16,094 nt of DNA from Candidatus Aerophobus profundus SCGC AAA252-L23 (GCA_000402295.1 AQRW01000125.1:1-16094); one strand, 5' to 3'. Shown: positions 5,989 through 15,182, counted from the first letter of the stretch. The notes: a model not told the origin generated them from the letters alone. Numbers and translations are program-made.

Positions 5989-7185
5989 TTAGAGTCCGGA
6001 GTAGCCTGTTTCCACCCATTCCTCAAACTTCATATTTTTCACCGAGATGTCAGAAAATTGCAATAATTTATTCATTCTCGTCTTAATTGCATCAGCGCCT
6101 GGATCAACGATTAGGATGCTGCAATCATCAGGCAATGAAGCCAAAAGAAGTTGGCTTTGAGAATCTGCTTCTGGGAAGCTATATCCTAATACTACCAAGC
6201 GTCTTGCTTGTGTAAGTACTCGCTGAGTTTTCCTCCAGATTTCAAGGAGGAATGGAGTTTTACTAAAGACTTTAACATAGGAAGGAAGTATCCAGGGAAG
6301 AGAATAACCTCCTGCATAACCTTTGCTGATTAGACGTTGTATTCTGCTTGAGGGCTGAGTGGGATCTCTCTTCAAAATTTTCTTTAATCTGGGAAAGAAA
6401 AAGCCCCATCTTTCTTGGTCATCCAGAGTTATAACGGAATCCGCTCCAAAACCTGGTAATAGTATGCCTTCATATCTCCAATTGATGGAGCCGTGTAACT
6501 TCAGGATTTTGTACATTGACCGATCCCGACCGGCCTGGATCAAGTCTTTCTCGTCTTCATCGTGTTCCAATTGTTCCACCCCAACGTATCCCCCTACCGG
6601 ATTCCATCGATTAATCTGCCAAAGAGCTTTTTCTATCAGCAAATCATAATTGAATGTAATGAGATGATCTTTCGGTCTCAACTGTTCTTGAAAGAACTTC
6701 TTAAGAATGCCATTTTCGTCATCGAGATCAGATAAACACAGATAAAGATAAGTATTCAAGCAACTCCGAACTTCGTCTATTTCCTCTCTACTAATATCAT
6801 CTAATGGTATAAATGGGTAAGGATTCCAATCTGCACCGGGTTGTTCAAACCTAAACATTGCGCCATACTCAGTATGTATGTCCAAAAGAGTTATCAAATA
6901 CTCGATATTCTCTCGAATATCGCTCTTTATCTTGACACCTCCATTTTCCGTAATCTGACGAAATCGTCTCTTTGCTCTACGTTCCAATTTATCTATGAAC
7001 GCGACAATTCTTCCAAACCAAAAGACTCGGTTATTCCCACCCCCAGGAATATCGCTACGAGTCTTCTCATATTCATACCTTTCCCTCATTCTTGAAAAAA
7101 GTTCTTTCATCACAGGAGCCCCAGCAACAGCCTTGGAGACGCCTGCACCAAAAATAAAAACTCTACTGTCATATTTTCTACACAT
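5989..7185 (-). CDS. SIR2-family (sirtuin-like) protein, probable defence NADase
   Basis: This 398-aa single-domain SIR2-like protein shows the Rossmann entry FIFGAGVSKAVAGAP (GAGxS at 13-17), TFNYD at 177-181 (the TxNxD motif of NAD binding), KLHGSINW at 229-236 with His231 in the catalytic position, LVVLGYSFPEAD at 330-341 and the strand ILIVDPG at 357-363. There are no zinc-binding Cys pairs, so it belongs with the short prokaryotic SIR2 proteins and not the deacetylases. In Thoeris ThsA, DSR1/2 and SIR2-Argonaute systems such domains destroy NAD+ on infection. Here it follows a methylase and helicase, so I infer an abortive effector. Nothing appended to the domain is visible, so a sensor would have to be another operon product. 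The gap to the preceding small ORF is nine bases; the ribosome binding site (AAGGAA) is weak. Confidence 0.85.
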   Translation of the reverse strand: MCRKYDSRVFIFGAGVSKAVAGAPVMKELFSRMRERYEYEKTRSDIPGGGNNRVFWFGRIVAFIDKLERRAKRRFRQITENGGVKIKSDIRENIEYLITLLDIHTEYGAMFRFEQPGADWNPYPFIPLDDISREEIDEVRSCLNTYLYLCLSDLDDENGILKKFFQEQLRPKDHLITFNYDLLIEKALWQINRWNPVGGYVGVEQLEHDEDEKDLIQAGRDRSMYKILKLHGSINWRYEGILLPGFGADSVITLDDQERWGFFFPRLKKILKRDPTQPSSRIQRLISKGYAGGYSLPWILPSYVKVFSKTPFLLEIWRKTQRVLTQARRLVVLGYSFPEADSQSQLLLASLPDDCSILIVDPGADAIKTRMNKLLQFSDISVKNMKFEEWVETGYSGL

Positions 7186-7194
7186 ACACTTTTT

Positions 7195-7416
7195 TCATTC
7201 CTTTTCTAAAAGAATTGCATAATTCTCACCAATACTCCTAAATTTTGTATAAGGATTCACCATAACTTGTCTTTCGTATTGCACAGGATAGGCACTCAGG
7301 ATAAAAATTGTTCCTACTATGTGGACATATTTTGAGTCTCCTTTCAACCACCATGGGTTAAGCCACCATTGACCGCTTTGCTTAATTTTGTCGAACAGGC
7401 TTACATCTTGCGTCAA
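7195..7416 (-). CDS. Small protein between methylase and SIR2 genes, unknown
   Basis: This 73-codon frame starts at TTG 7414-7416, one codon after the TAG of the methylase gene and in the same frame. It ends nine bases before the SIR2 start. It fills the gap between the two genes almost exactly, which supports a real gene. A GAGGG about ten bases upstream may serve as ribosome binding site. The product is tryptophan- and tyrosine-rich (QWWLNPWWLKGDSKY, then HIVGTIFILSAYPVQYERQ) with no signal peptide or known motif. Alternatives are a leftover of a longer gene, or a C-terminal extension reached by stop readthrough. The methylase already ends in a natural-looking way (YGLTEEEIKIVEGN), so I favour a separate small gene. 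Confidence 0.5.
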   Translation of the reverse strand: MTQDVSLFDKIKQSGQWWLNPWWLKGDSKYVHIVGTIFILSAYPVQYERQVMVNPYTKFRSIGENYAILLEKE

Positions 7417-7419
7417 TTT

Positions 7420-10400
7420 CTAATTTCCCTCTACAATTTTTATCTCTTCCTCGGTTAAGCCGTACAGTTTGTAGACTATTTGGTCTATGAGATGATCGGT
7501 TATCTCTATTTTTCTCTTTAGGGGCATTAGGTTCTGGATGCTTTTGTCAAATTCAGCGGAGAGTTTATCCTGGAACTCTCGGCGTGAAGGGTCAATCTGG
7601 AGTTTTTTTCTATTTTTCTTGAGGATATTTATTAAGTCATCCAAACTAATTTCATAATATTTTTTAATCTTAGTTTTCCCTGTTAAGTCTTCCACTTTAG
7701 TTCCAGCTTCTCTTTGCAACCAACTTAGAAAGCTCTTTATTTCCTTATTTTTCTCTTTATTATATTCAATCATGTCTTCAGCTAAGAAGGCTAAGAGGTC
7801 GTGGACAACATCGGACTGGTCAACAAGTTCATCCTCTTTAATTTGGAAATCCTTGTTCAGCGGCTCGGCATTATGCTTCTTAACAAGCTCAGGATCGGGT
7901 TTATATCCCTTACTGAGGCGCAAACCAACCGAAAAAAGGAGGGAATCCCAATTACCATTTTCAAGATACTTTCGATAAAGCCCTTTTCCTTCCGTTACCA
8001 ACTTTTGTCGCTCTTCTTTGGGAGTAGTAAAGAAAATGCGGCGGTTGGGCATGGAATCTATTTCATAGGCATTTACATGATTATTCGTACTCGTCAACCT
8101 AAACCGCCACTCCCACAGTGACGAATTCAACAAACCAAGGAGAGTAAATAAATCAAGTTGTTTTGGATTCACAATATAGTTGATGGTGTCAGAGCAAAAA
8201 TTATCCTTCTCTATTATTGTAGCAATGATTCTTCTCCAATTATCTATTGCAGACCCCCGTTGATAACCAATCCGAACATAAAGATAATCGTAGGCTTTGG
8301 TATTATTGTCATGAGATGCAAGAAATTTTGGGACATCAAGATACATTGGAATTCCTTGTTTGGGTTTTTCATTAAGGTCATACCGATCCACATGGGCACC
8401 CCGCAACACAATTTGACCATTTGATTTAGGCGACAAAAACCTCGCCTGTGTGGTTAAGTTAACTTCTCCCTGCTGAGACGAGGCAGAGTTTCTAAGGATG
8501 CTGCCCCCGGATACTTCTATAAGTTTCAGAGCAAGTTCAAAATCCACCATGCTCATGTTCGGATAGCACGGGATACTTAGATTGCCCTTATCAAGTTCCC
8601 CGATCTGACTAAGCTGAATATTCAAAGTTGGAGAGTTTTCTAAGATGTATTTACCTGGATGGACCCTAACGGCAAATGTAGCCGGGAGAGACTTCCCAAT
8701 AACATATACGCAGGTAGACAATTTTGCCTCTAAGAAAACTCTGTCTAATGGATCATCCTTTTGAGGAAAGGCTTCAATGGTTTTAAAACAGTGCTTTTCG
8801 ATCATGAATTTACGCAAAAGTTTTGCTTGTTTATCAGCTAATAAAGCCATAGGAACTATGAAACCGTGCATTCCTCTTTCTCTTAGTATGTTTAAAGATA
8901 AAGCAATAAAGAGACGATAGAAATTAATTTTGCTCCCCATGGCAGGACTATAAAAAGGAACACAGGAGAAGAAGGATTTATCGAACTCAACCTCTCTTTC
9001 TTGTTCCTTCTCAGATATAACATCATACGGAGGATTCCCCACCACCACATCAAATCCTGGATTCTCTAATCTGTTACCCTGTCTACCAAAGAAAACCTCC
9101 GGAAATTCAAGTTCCCAATGGAAGGAGTGTTTTTCCTTGGCTATCTCTGAGGCTTTATCCGCAAAGTCTTTTACCCATTCTTCAGGAACTCTCTTGCTCT
9201 TTCCCAATAGATAATCAGAGATAGCTTCATAAAGAGCAGGGTCGAGCTTAACTCCAAAATAAGAGCTTGTCCATAAGTCGGCTACCGCTCGCCATTTATC
9301 TATCCTGCGCTTGTTTAAATCCTGATAGATCTTTTCTTTCTCCCTTATATCCTCGGACCTCTCAGTGGGCCTGCCCTCGATTAAAAGATAATCTCCTACT
9401 GCCAATCCCAAATCCCCTACGATGAGAGATAGGTCAAAGAGAAACCCCTGACCAGTTGAGACTTCTTCCCGCTTTTCCTTTTTGGACTTAGGTAAGTTCG
9501 TTAAATCGTCAATTCTGGCTCCGATTAGTGAGTTTCCACATTTCAAATGGTGGTCGAGGAAATTAAGGGGTTTACCCTTAGCTACTGTATAAAGCCAAAG
9601 GGAAAGCTTTGCCAATTCTACAGCTAAAGGGTTTAGGTCAACGCCGTAAACACAACGTTCTATTACCTCTCGTCTTGCCCAGCGAATTTCGTCTTCATCT
9701 GTATTTTCTTTATAAGAAGTAAATTTTTCTCGGACGACTAATTTACCCCTTTGTGAAGTTTTGAAAACCATTTCACTACTTAGCGCTTCCACCAGAGCGT
9801 GCGCCAAAAAGTCCATAGCTTCAACGAGAAAATGACCGCTGCCCATAGCCGGATCAAGAACCTTTATGGTTAGTATTTCATTGATAAGCTCACTTCCGGT
9901 CTGCCTCAATCGTTTTTCCAGGATTTCCCGATTGTATCCCCTTGACTTCTGGCGATTCTCCCATAACTCTTGTATTCTTTCTTTTACTATCTTTTTCTTC
10001 TCTTCCACGAGCGGCCCTAATGTATTCTCAACAATATATTTCACGATATACCCTGGGGTATAATAACTTCCGCTTGCTTTTCGCTCCCCCTTGTCGGTTA
10101 CCAGATACAGATCCCCGCTGTTTATAATCTCACTTTCTCTTATTCTGCTTCCAGGAGCTTCGGCCTCCTGTAAAGAAATGAAAATTTCTTTTCCCTTTCT
10201 CTTTATGGGAATAAGATCCTCTTGGGCAATCTTGATTTTATATTCCAAAAGCCCTTCGTAAATGGAACCCAAATGTCTTGTCTCAAGACTTGAATAATCT
10301 ATAAAAGCTTTGTCCCTGGATCGGGTGAGAAGGTTTATGACCTTGGCAACGTAAAAATCGCCAGCTTTGAATTCTTCCAAAAAAGGATGCTTCCCTGGAT

Positions 10401-11442
10401 CAAAAAGCCCGCCGTTATAGAAAGGAACGCCTATTTCAGCACTTCCCGAATTAACAATCTCAAATAGTTCCTTAAGTCTTCTATAGTAATGAGCTTGAGC
10501 GTGAGGGAAAGAAAAACCATGGTCAATTCTGTGGGTAATGTCTTTTTTTATGGAGTCAAGGCTATAAGTATCAGTATAAACTTCATTTTCTCCCAGGGGA
10601 AGAAGTCCTCGGTATTCGGCGTAGAGAATAAAAAGTAAGCGATATAAAAAGACGAGAGAGTTATCGTGAATTTCATTTAAGTTCTTGGTAGTTAAGCTAT
10701 TGCCCGGAGTTTTGAGAAATCCTTCGGCCAACATTCTTAATGCCTGGTAGATATTTTCTTTGAGTTCCTCCCCTACTTTCTCAGCATAGTTCAGACTCTC
10801 ACTATAAACCTTTTGTAGGAATTCCGGAAAAGCATCCTGGTAAAAGAAAAAGTAGAAATATTTGAAATCTTCCACGTCGTCTTTTTTGAGTAATCCTTCA
10901 ATATCAATTTCATAGAAAATATCAATTTTTTTGGATGTTTCTCGCTCGTAGAGTCGCCAAAATCTTCCATCGGTCAATATCCCCCAGCGAACTTCGGATA
11001 ACCAGAGGTAACGGCTCATCTGGAGCGAAGGATTTTGGGCGTCAAATAGGTCCTCACCCTTTGACTTTCTATCAAGAGACCTTCCGTATCGCTTTATCTC
11101 ACCAATAGCGATGGCTTTTTGAATAGAGGCCTCTCTTTTAGCCTCTTCAGAGGAATAAAAAGCATAATCCGGCTCTTTTGTTCCTTCCCACATCTTACGG
11201 ATAGAAGGGTGGGGAGTATAAATATGACCCAATAATCTCAAGACCGGTCTTATGAATTCCTCTTCTAATTGTGACTCTTTGAGGGACGAAATCATGGGGC
11301 TCTTTTTTTCATAAAGAAATTGCATTTTTTTTAGAATTTCTTTCAATTTTTCTTCATCTGCACGCTTCCACTCATTGGACTGAGGAAGGATCTCTCTCAA
11401 ATAATGGTCAGAAAATAACCTCTGGTTCCTATAAACAGGCAT
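7420..11442 (-). CDS. Eco57I/DrmMI-like adenine-N6 DNA methyltransferase with N-terminal PD-(D/E)XK nuclease
   Basis: This is a 1340-aa type IIG-like restriction-modification protein. The N-terminal domain carries E61, P91-D92-Y, GEIK at 114-117 and Q141-x-x-R-Y. That is the E...PD...ExK...QxxxY arrangement of Mrr-like nucleases in type IIG/ISP enzymes. The methylase core shows GSYYTPGYIVKYI (458-470, motif X), VLDPAMGSGHFL (528-539, motif I), YGVDLNPLAVELAKLSLW (599-616), HWELEFPEVF (775-784) and GNPPYD (802-807, motif IV), as in gamma-class N6-adenine enzymes. A TaqI/TRD-like specificity part is plausible at about 985-1135 (ending LLGLLNSSLWEWRF), with a helical tail. The helicase stop TAG is part of its AGGAGAGGG ribosome binding site, ten bases before the ATG. 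Size, order and partner resemble DrmMI of class 1 DISARM, but DrmA-C are absent. Confidence 0.9.
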   Translation of the reverse strand: MPVYRNQRLFSDHYLREILPQSNEWKRADEEKLKEILKKMQFLYEKKSPMISSLKESQLEEEFIRPVLRLLGHIYTPHPSIRKMWEGTKEPDYAFYSSEEAKREASIQKAIAIGEIKRYGRSLDRKSKGEDLFDAQNPSLQMSRYLWLSEVRWGILTDGRFWRLYERETSKKIDIFYEIDIEGLLKKDDVEDFKYFYFFFYQDAFPEFLQKVYSESLNYAEKVGEELKENIYQALRMLAEGFLKTPGNSLTTKNLNEIHDNSLVFLYRLLFILYAEYRGLLPLGENEVYTDTYSLDSIKKDITHRIDHGFSFPHAQAHYYRRLKELFEIVNSGSAEIGVPFYNGGLFDPGKHPFLEEFKAGDFYVAKVINLLTRSRDKAFIDYSSLETRHLGSIYEGLLEYKIKIAQEDLIPIKRKGKEIFISLQEAEAPGSRIRESEIINSGDLYLVTDKGERKASGSYYTPGYIVKYIVENTLGPLVEEKKKIVKERIQELWENRQKSRGYNREILEKRLRQTGSELINEILTIKVLDPAMGSGHFLVEAMDFLAHALVEALSSEMVFKTSQRGKLVVREKFTSYKENTDEDEIRWARREVIERCVYGVDLNPLAVELAKLSLWLYTVAKGKPLNFLDHHLKCGNSLIGARIDDLTNLPKSKKEKREEVSTGQGFLFDLSLIVGDLGLAVGDYLLIEGRPTERSEDIREKEKIYQDLNKRRIDKWRAVADLWTSSYFGVKLDPALYEAISDYLLGKSKRVPEEWVKDFADKASEIAKEKHSFHWELEFPEVFFGRQGNRLENPGFDVVVGNPPYDVISEKEQEREVEFDKSFFSCVPFYSPAMGSKINFYRLFIALSLNILRERGMHGFIVPMALLADKQAKLLRKFMIEKHCFKTIEAFPQKDDPLDRVFLEAKLSTCVYVIGKSLPATFAVRVHPGKYILENSPTLNIQLSQIGELDKGNLSIPCYPNMSMVDFELALKLIEVSGGSILRNSASSQQGEVNLTTQARFLSPKSNGQIVLRGAHVDRYDLNEKPKQGIPMYLDVPKFLASHDNNTKAYDYLYVRIGYQRGSAIDNWRRIIATIIEKDNFCSDTINYIVNPKQLDLFTLLGLLNSSLWEWRFRLTSTNNHVNAYEIDSMPNRRIFFTTPKEERQKLVTEGKGLYRKYLENGNWDSLLFSVGLRLSKGYKPDPELVKKHNAEPLNKDFQIKEDELVDQSDVVHDLLAFLAEDMIEYNKEKNKEIKSFLSWLQREAGTKVEDLTGKTKIKKYYEISLDDLINILKKNRKKLQIDPSRREFQDKLSAEFDKSIQNLMPLKRKIEITDHLIDQIVYKLYGLTEEEIKIVEGN

Positions 11443-11452
11443 AAACCCTCTC

Positions 11453-14362
11453 CTATTGAGGCAGAATTATAGCACAAGATACAAGCTCAGGCATTTCCTC
11501 GATGACTAATCCTTCTTCCTCTAAGCTGTCTAAAAATGCTTTATAATCAACGTCTAAGTCTTGCAGTCTTCTTTTCCCCGCTCTTATGGCAATTTCCATA
11601 TCCTTTCCCTTGAAAAGATCGGTTTCATACTTACGAATCCTCTTTTTCTCCTCTCTTATTCTTGTCTCAAAGTATCGCTTAGCATCATCCCTTTTTATGT
11701 TAATTTCCCTCTCCTTTTTGCTTTGCACTCTTTGTAAATGAGTGTTTGTCTCCCGGATGACAAAATCCTTTGCTTTATCAAAAAAATCATCACTTTTTTC
11801 CATGATATCCTGAACCAGGTTACTATTCAATGGCCTCTGCGAGGAATTTGAAAAATTAGCTACTTGTTCAGAGTCGAACTGATTTACTCTGCCTTGAATA
11901 TCGACAAAAACACTAAGGATTCCCTCGCTCAGTAACCGGTCTGTGGCGTCCGTAAACCTCATAATAAAGTTAAAAAGGGAACCAGGAACAACACTATTTT
12001 CCAATACCTTAATTGTGGTCCTTCCTCCAAAAGTCCAGCTCTTATCTTTAGCGTAGTTGATAATTGCCTCCAAAAGAGGGTGTCCAAATGCCAGGAACTC
12101 GGTCTCCTGAGGTCCTAATGTCTTTGCTATTTCCTTAGAGAAGGTAATTTTCTCGTATTCCCCCCTGACATCTTTCCCTTGAATCTCTTTAGGCGGGTAG
12201 AGTCGGCAGATTTTCTTCCTTCTGGTCGGCTCAATTTTCCCACCCAGAAGATCAAAAAAACTTCTCACAAATCTCTCTAAATCCTTCTCTGTAATGGAAC
12301 GTTGCTGACTCCTTTCGATTACTTTGAGCGTCCCATCTAAATCAAATTTCTTTAGGTTCATTAGAAAACTACTTTCAACTTTTCTGTAAGCACGTTTTCT
12401 ATCTTCTACAGCCCTTTCTATATCTCTCGCGGTAGCTTCCACAGATTTGTTAGCGGCAAGAGCATTTATTATAAGCTCATCCAACTTTACTCCTTCTAAT
12501 ACGATACCTATAATGTCCGAGATTTTACCTCCTAACTCTTGTTCAATTATTTTTACTTTTTGAAAGAGTCTGGCCAAAATTTGCCCTTCTCTGGTATTAG
12601 TAATAAAAAGGTTATGAACTTTGACATCTCTTTTCTGGCCATATCGATGAAGTCGACCGATCCGCTGATCAATCCGGTTGGGATTCCACGGAAGATCGTA
12701 ATTAACCATTATGTGGCAAAATTGAAGATTGATTCCCTCGCCAGCCGCCTCTGTAGCAACCATTATCTTCCTGCCACTTTTTTCAAAAAGTTTCTCGGAT
12801 TCCCTTCTCTCATCCATAGCCATGCTGCCATGAATTACCACGGGATTAAAACCCTCTTCTTCTAAAAGACGAACCAGATATTTTAAGGTATCTCTGTATT
12901 CGGTGAAAACCAATATCTTTTCTTCTGGATTTTTCAGGACACCTCTGACGAATTCCAAAAACCTTTCTGCTTTGGAATCAATCTTTATTTTCTCTGCTCG
13001 TTTTATGAGCCATTTGAGATTATCTATTTCACATTTCAAACCCTCAGGGGTAGTGGGAAGGCCGAGAATCTCCAATTTGCTTTCAAATCTTTCTTTTTCC
13101 CAATCATCCATAGAATCAGGATCCTCTATGTAGTCTCTAAACCGTATTTCCTCTTTCTTTGTAAAATCGACCACTTCTCCTTTGATAAGGTTGTACAGAC
13201 GATTCTTAAGAGATTTCTTAATAGCCTCGACTGAGGAGACCATTCGTTTTTGAAGAAGTACCATAGCAAACCCAACTGCACGGTTATGTTGAGATTTTGC
13301 GATATTGTAAGTTCTCCTCACATAATCGGTTACAGCATCATAAAGCTGCTTTTCGCTAATGGAAAAACTCACGGGAACGGTAAGCACCTCACGCGGTCTA
13401 AACACCGGTTTCCCATTTTCGTTTGTTAGACCAGTCTTTCCCCGGCGAATCATAATGGAATTAAGTCTTTTCGGGAATATCCTTTTTTCACTCTCAAAAA
13501 TATAAAGATCAACCAGTGATAAGAGACTATAAAACGCAAAAGAGTCTCCTTTATGAGGGGTACCGGTGAGAAGCAGGAGACTTTCGGTTTGGTTTCTTAG
13601 TTTATCTGAAAGCTTAAAACGCTGGGAGCGATCAATATTAGTACCGGATTTAGTAACTGACAATTTATGGGCTTCGTCAAAAATTATGAGATTCCATCTT
13701 GTCCTCTCCAATTCTACAAGGATCTCTTCCCTTCTCGCATAATCAAGAGAAGTTATGATCATATTATGAGCCTCCCAGATATTAACATCCTTGGGAAGCG
13801 ACTCCCTTAAGACTCTTATGTGGGATGAATCGTATATTACAAAATTCTCATCAAATCTTTCTTGCATCTCTCTCCGCCATTGGTATCGAAGAAAAGCAGG
13901 TACCACAACCAGTACCCTTTTTGCTCTTCCTCGCAGAGCGAGCTCCTTCAAAATCATCCCCGCCTCGATAGTCTTACCTAACCCCACGTCGTCCGCTATT
14001 AAGAAACGCTGTTTATAGCTATTCAGAACCTTATAGACTGCCTCTACCTGATATGGCCCCAAATCAGTACGAGTGGAAGAGAGAGAAAGAAGATGATTAT
14101 ATTCATAGGCTAAAGAAAGACGGGCAGCTTCAAAATGCAAATCGAATTTGACAGGAGAATCAAAGTTACCAGATTTAAGAAGCTCAATTGCTGAGTAAAT
14201 CTTCTCAATTATTGTGGGAGGAGATAGAAATTTCTTGGGGGGACCTTCTGGGAAAGCAATAGTGTAAATAGTTGCTTTGGGACGAGACTCCATTGCTATT
14301 ATTGCGCCGAGCTTCCCTCCCACTCTCACCTGGTCAGAAATTTGGAATGGTTGGGTAGTCAT
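11453..14362 (-). CDS. SNF2/DEAH-family helicase (DrmD-like)
   Basis: This 969-aa superfamily 2 translocase is the first gene of the defence operon. Motifs, numbered from the ATG at 14362: LGPYQVEAV (101-109, Q-motif region), DDVGLGKTIEAG (124-135, Walker A), FDEAH (228-232, motif II), LTGTPHK (265-271, motif III), VFTEYRDTL (485-493), ATEAAGEGINLQ (536-547, motif V) and QRIGRLHRYGQ (566-576, motif VI). The first 95 residues start with a small beta-rich FQISDQVRVGGKLG segment. The C-terminal third is helical and highly charged (coiled-coil like near 870-930). The family is that of DrmD and of helicases paired with type IIG-like methylases; it would translocate on DNA and license cleavage. The frame is open to a TTG at 14438-14440 (995 aa), but the ATG at 14360-14362 has an AGAGG eight bases upstream, so I prefer it. 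Confidence 0.88.
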   Translation of the reverse strand: MTTQPFQISDQVRVGGKLGAIIAMESRPKATIYTIAFPEGPPKKFLSPPTIIEKIYSAIELLKSGNFDSPVKFDLHFEAARLSLAYEYNHLLSLSSTRTDLGPYQVEAVYKVLNSYKQRFLIADDVGLGKTIEAGMILKELALRGRAKRVLVVVPAFLRYQWRREMQERFDENFVIYDSSHIRVLRESLPKDVNIWEAHNMIITSLDYARREEILVELERTRWNLIIFDEAHKLSVTKSGTNIDRSQRFKLSDKLRNQTESLLLLTGTPHKGDSFAFYSLLSLVDLYIFESEKRIFPKRLNSIMIRRGKTGLTNENGKPVFRPREVLTVPVSFSISEKQLYDAVTDYVRRTYNIAKSQHNRAVGFAMVLLQKRMVSSVEAIKKSLKNRLYNLIKGEVVDFTKKEEIRFRDYIEDPDSMDDWEKERFESKLEILGLPTTPEGLKCEIDNLKWLIKRAEKIKIDSKAERFLEFVRGVLKNPEEKILVFTEYRDTLKYLVRLLEEEGFNPVVIHGSMAMDERRESEKLFEKSGRKIMVATEAAGEGINLQFCHIMVNYDLPWNPNRIDQRIGRLHRYGQKRDVKVHNLFITNTREGQILARLFQKVKIIEQELGGKISDIIGIVLEGVKLDELIINALAANKSVEATARDIERAVEDRKRAYRKVESSFLMNLKKFDLDGTLKVIERSQQRSITEKDLERFVRSFFDLLGGKIEPTRRKKICRLYPPKEIQGKDVRGEYEKITFSKEIAKTLGPQETEFLAFGHPLLEAIINYAKDKSWTFGGRTTIKVLENSVVPGSLFNFIMRFTDATDRLLSEGILSVFVDIQGRVNQFDSEQVANFSNSSQRPLNSNLVQDIMEKSDDFFDKAKDFVIRETNTHLQRVQSKKEREINIKRDDAKRYFETRIREEKKRIRKYETDLFKGKDMEIAIRAGKRRLQDLDVDYKAFLDSLEEEGLVIEEMPELVSCAIILPQ

Positions 14363-14501
14363 AGTCCAAGACCTCTTTTCTACTCCAAAAGCTCTGCCTA
14401 AACACATCTGAAAGAAGCTAAGGATTTCTTCACCTACCAAACTAACTAACCAATCTGTGCAAATAGCTAAAGCTGACTACTTTATCACACCCAGTAACTT
14501 T

Positions 14502-14530
14502 ATTGTACTTCTCCCTTCACTTCAGGTCAA
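14502..14530 (-). promoter_or_regulatory. Sigma70-type promoter of the defence operon
   Basis: On the minus strand TTGACC (14525-14530) and TACAAT (14502-14507) are 17 bp apart, each hexamer one mismatch from consensus. Transcription would start near 14495, about 55 bases before the TTG and about 133 before the ATG of the helicase gene. It is the only good promoter I see ahead of the five-gene operon. Confidence 0.65.
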
Positions 14531-14740
14531 TCCTTTAAAAAGCTAATCAGACCTCAAAACCTACGCCGTACCAATTGGCCGCCACCCAGGAGGTAGAGAA
14601 AAAAACAAGCGGGAATACCAATTACCTGGTCATTGATGAAGAAATCCTTCCTGGTAATAACCATTCCTCTTTGAAAGGCCTTATTTCAACGCACTGATCA
14701 AAACGGGTACCAATTTAATTAACTCACTGATTATACTTAG
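14531..14740. other. Unassigned spacer between operon promoter and istB remnant
   Basis: I find no intact gene, RNA or repeat in this 210-bp segment on either strand. It may hold eroded IS21 sequence 5' of the istB fragment: on the plus strand it is full of stops, including a TAG immediately before the recognisable istB reading. I could not align any part of it confidently to an IstA or IstB protein. Confidence 0.35.
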
Positions 14741-15025
14741 GTTGATGAGCTACGATTCGTTCCTTTTGACAAGATGGGATCCGAGCCTTTATTTGAGTTC
14801 TTCTCCTCTCGTTATGAGCAAGAATTAGTGATTATTACCAGCAACCTTGCCTTTGCTAACTGGACAGAAGTATTTCATGATCAAAGGCTAACCAGAGCTT
14901 CATTGGATCGAGTGACCCATCATGCTCACATTATCCAGATTGAGGGACAAAGCTACCGGCTCAGACAGAGTTGGGGGAAACACAAGCTTAAAATAAAAGA
15001 GAGAGAAAGAGCAAATGTTCATTAA
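14741..15025 (+). pseudogene. istB: IS21-family istB helper ATPase, C-terminal fragment
   Basis: This is the only real coding sequence on the plus strand. From 14741 it reads VDELRFVPFDKMGSEPLFEF and continues SSRYEQELVIITSNLAFANW, TEVFHDQRLTRASLDRVTHH and AHIIQIEGQSYRLRQS. This is the Walker B to C-terminal half of IstB-like ATP-binding proteins (usual pattern DELGxxPF, LLFxxxSxRYE, IITSNLPFxEW, LLDRLxHHAHI, GxSYRL). A TAG lies directly before Val1 of this stretch. The Walker A half (GPTGVGKT) is missing, so it is a remnant of about 94 codons out of the usual 240-260. No istA transposase is recognisable nearby. It shows that an IS21-family element once sat beside the defence operon, on the opposite strand. 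Confidence 0.85.
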
Positions 15026-15040
15026 CACTATACTTAACAC

Positions 15041-15070
15041 AGGTGGTCCCCTTTTGGGTTGACATTCACA
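15041..15070 (+). mobile_element. Possible right end of the IS21-family remnant
   Basis: About 15 bases after the istB stop the plus strand reads GGTGGTCCCCTTTTGGG then TTGACATTCACA. IS21-family ends commonly carry GTTGACA-type repeats behind a GGTC/CCCTTTTGGG-like stretch, so this probably marks the element's end near 15070. The opposite end is not found, so the terminal inverted repeat cannot be verified here. Confidence 0.4.
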
Positions 15071-15182
15071 CAAGATCAAGGACCTTCTGTCCGTTTTTCA
15101 TGTAAGATGTTGGATTATCATAAGCCTTATCCAATTTCCCAAGTGTTAAGGATACCAATCCCTCCGTAGCGAACCATAAACG

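Noticed and set aside
4387..14440. A complete class 1 DISARM system
   Set aside because: Helicase and methylase fit DrmD/DrmMI in order and size, but no DrmA helicase, DUF1998-type DrmB or phospholipase-D DrmC is present; the next genes are a small ORF, a SIR2 protein and an unknown protein.
7420..14440. BREX (PglX) system
   Set aside because: The methylase is distantly PglX-like, but there is no PglZ phosphatase, BrxC ATPase, BrxA/B or BrxL, and an N-terminal nuclease motif is present.
14363..14440. TTG at 14440 as the helicase start
   Set aside because: It lies within the transcript predicted from the promoter but has no ribosome binding site; the ATG at 14362 has AGAGG at good distance. 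It cannot be fully excluded.
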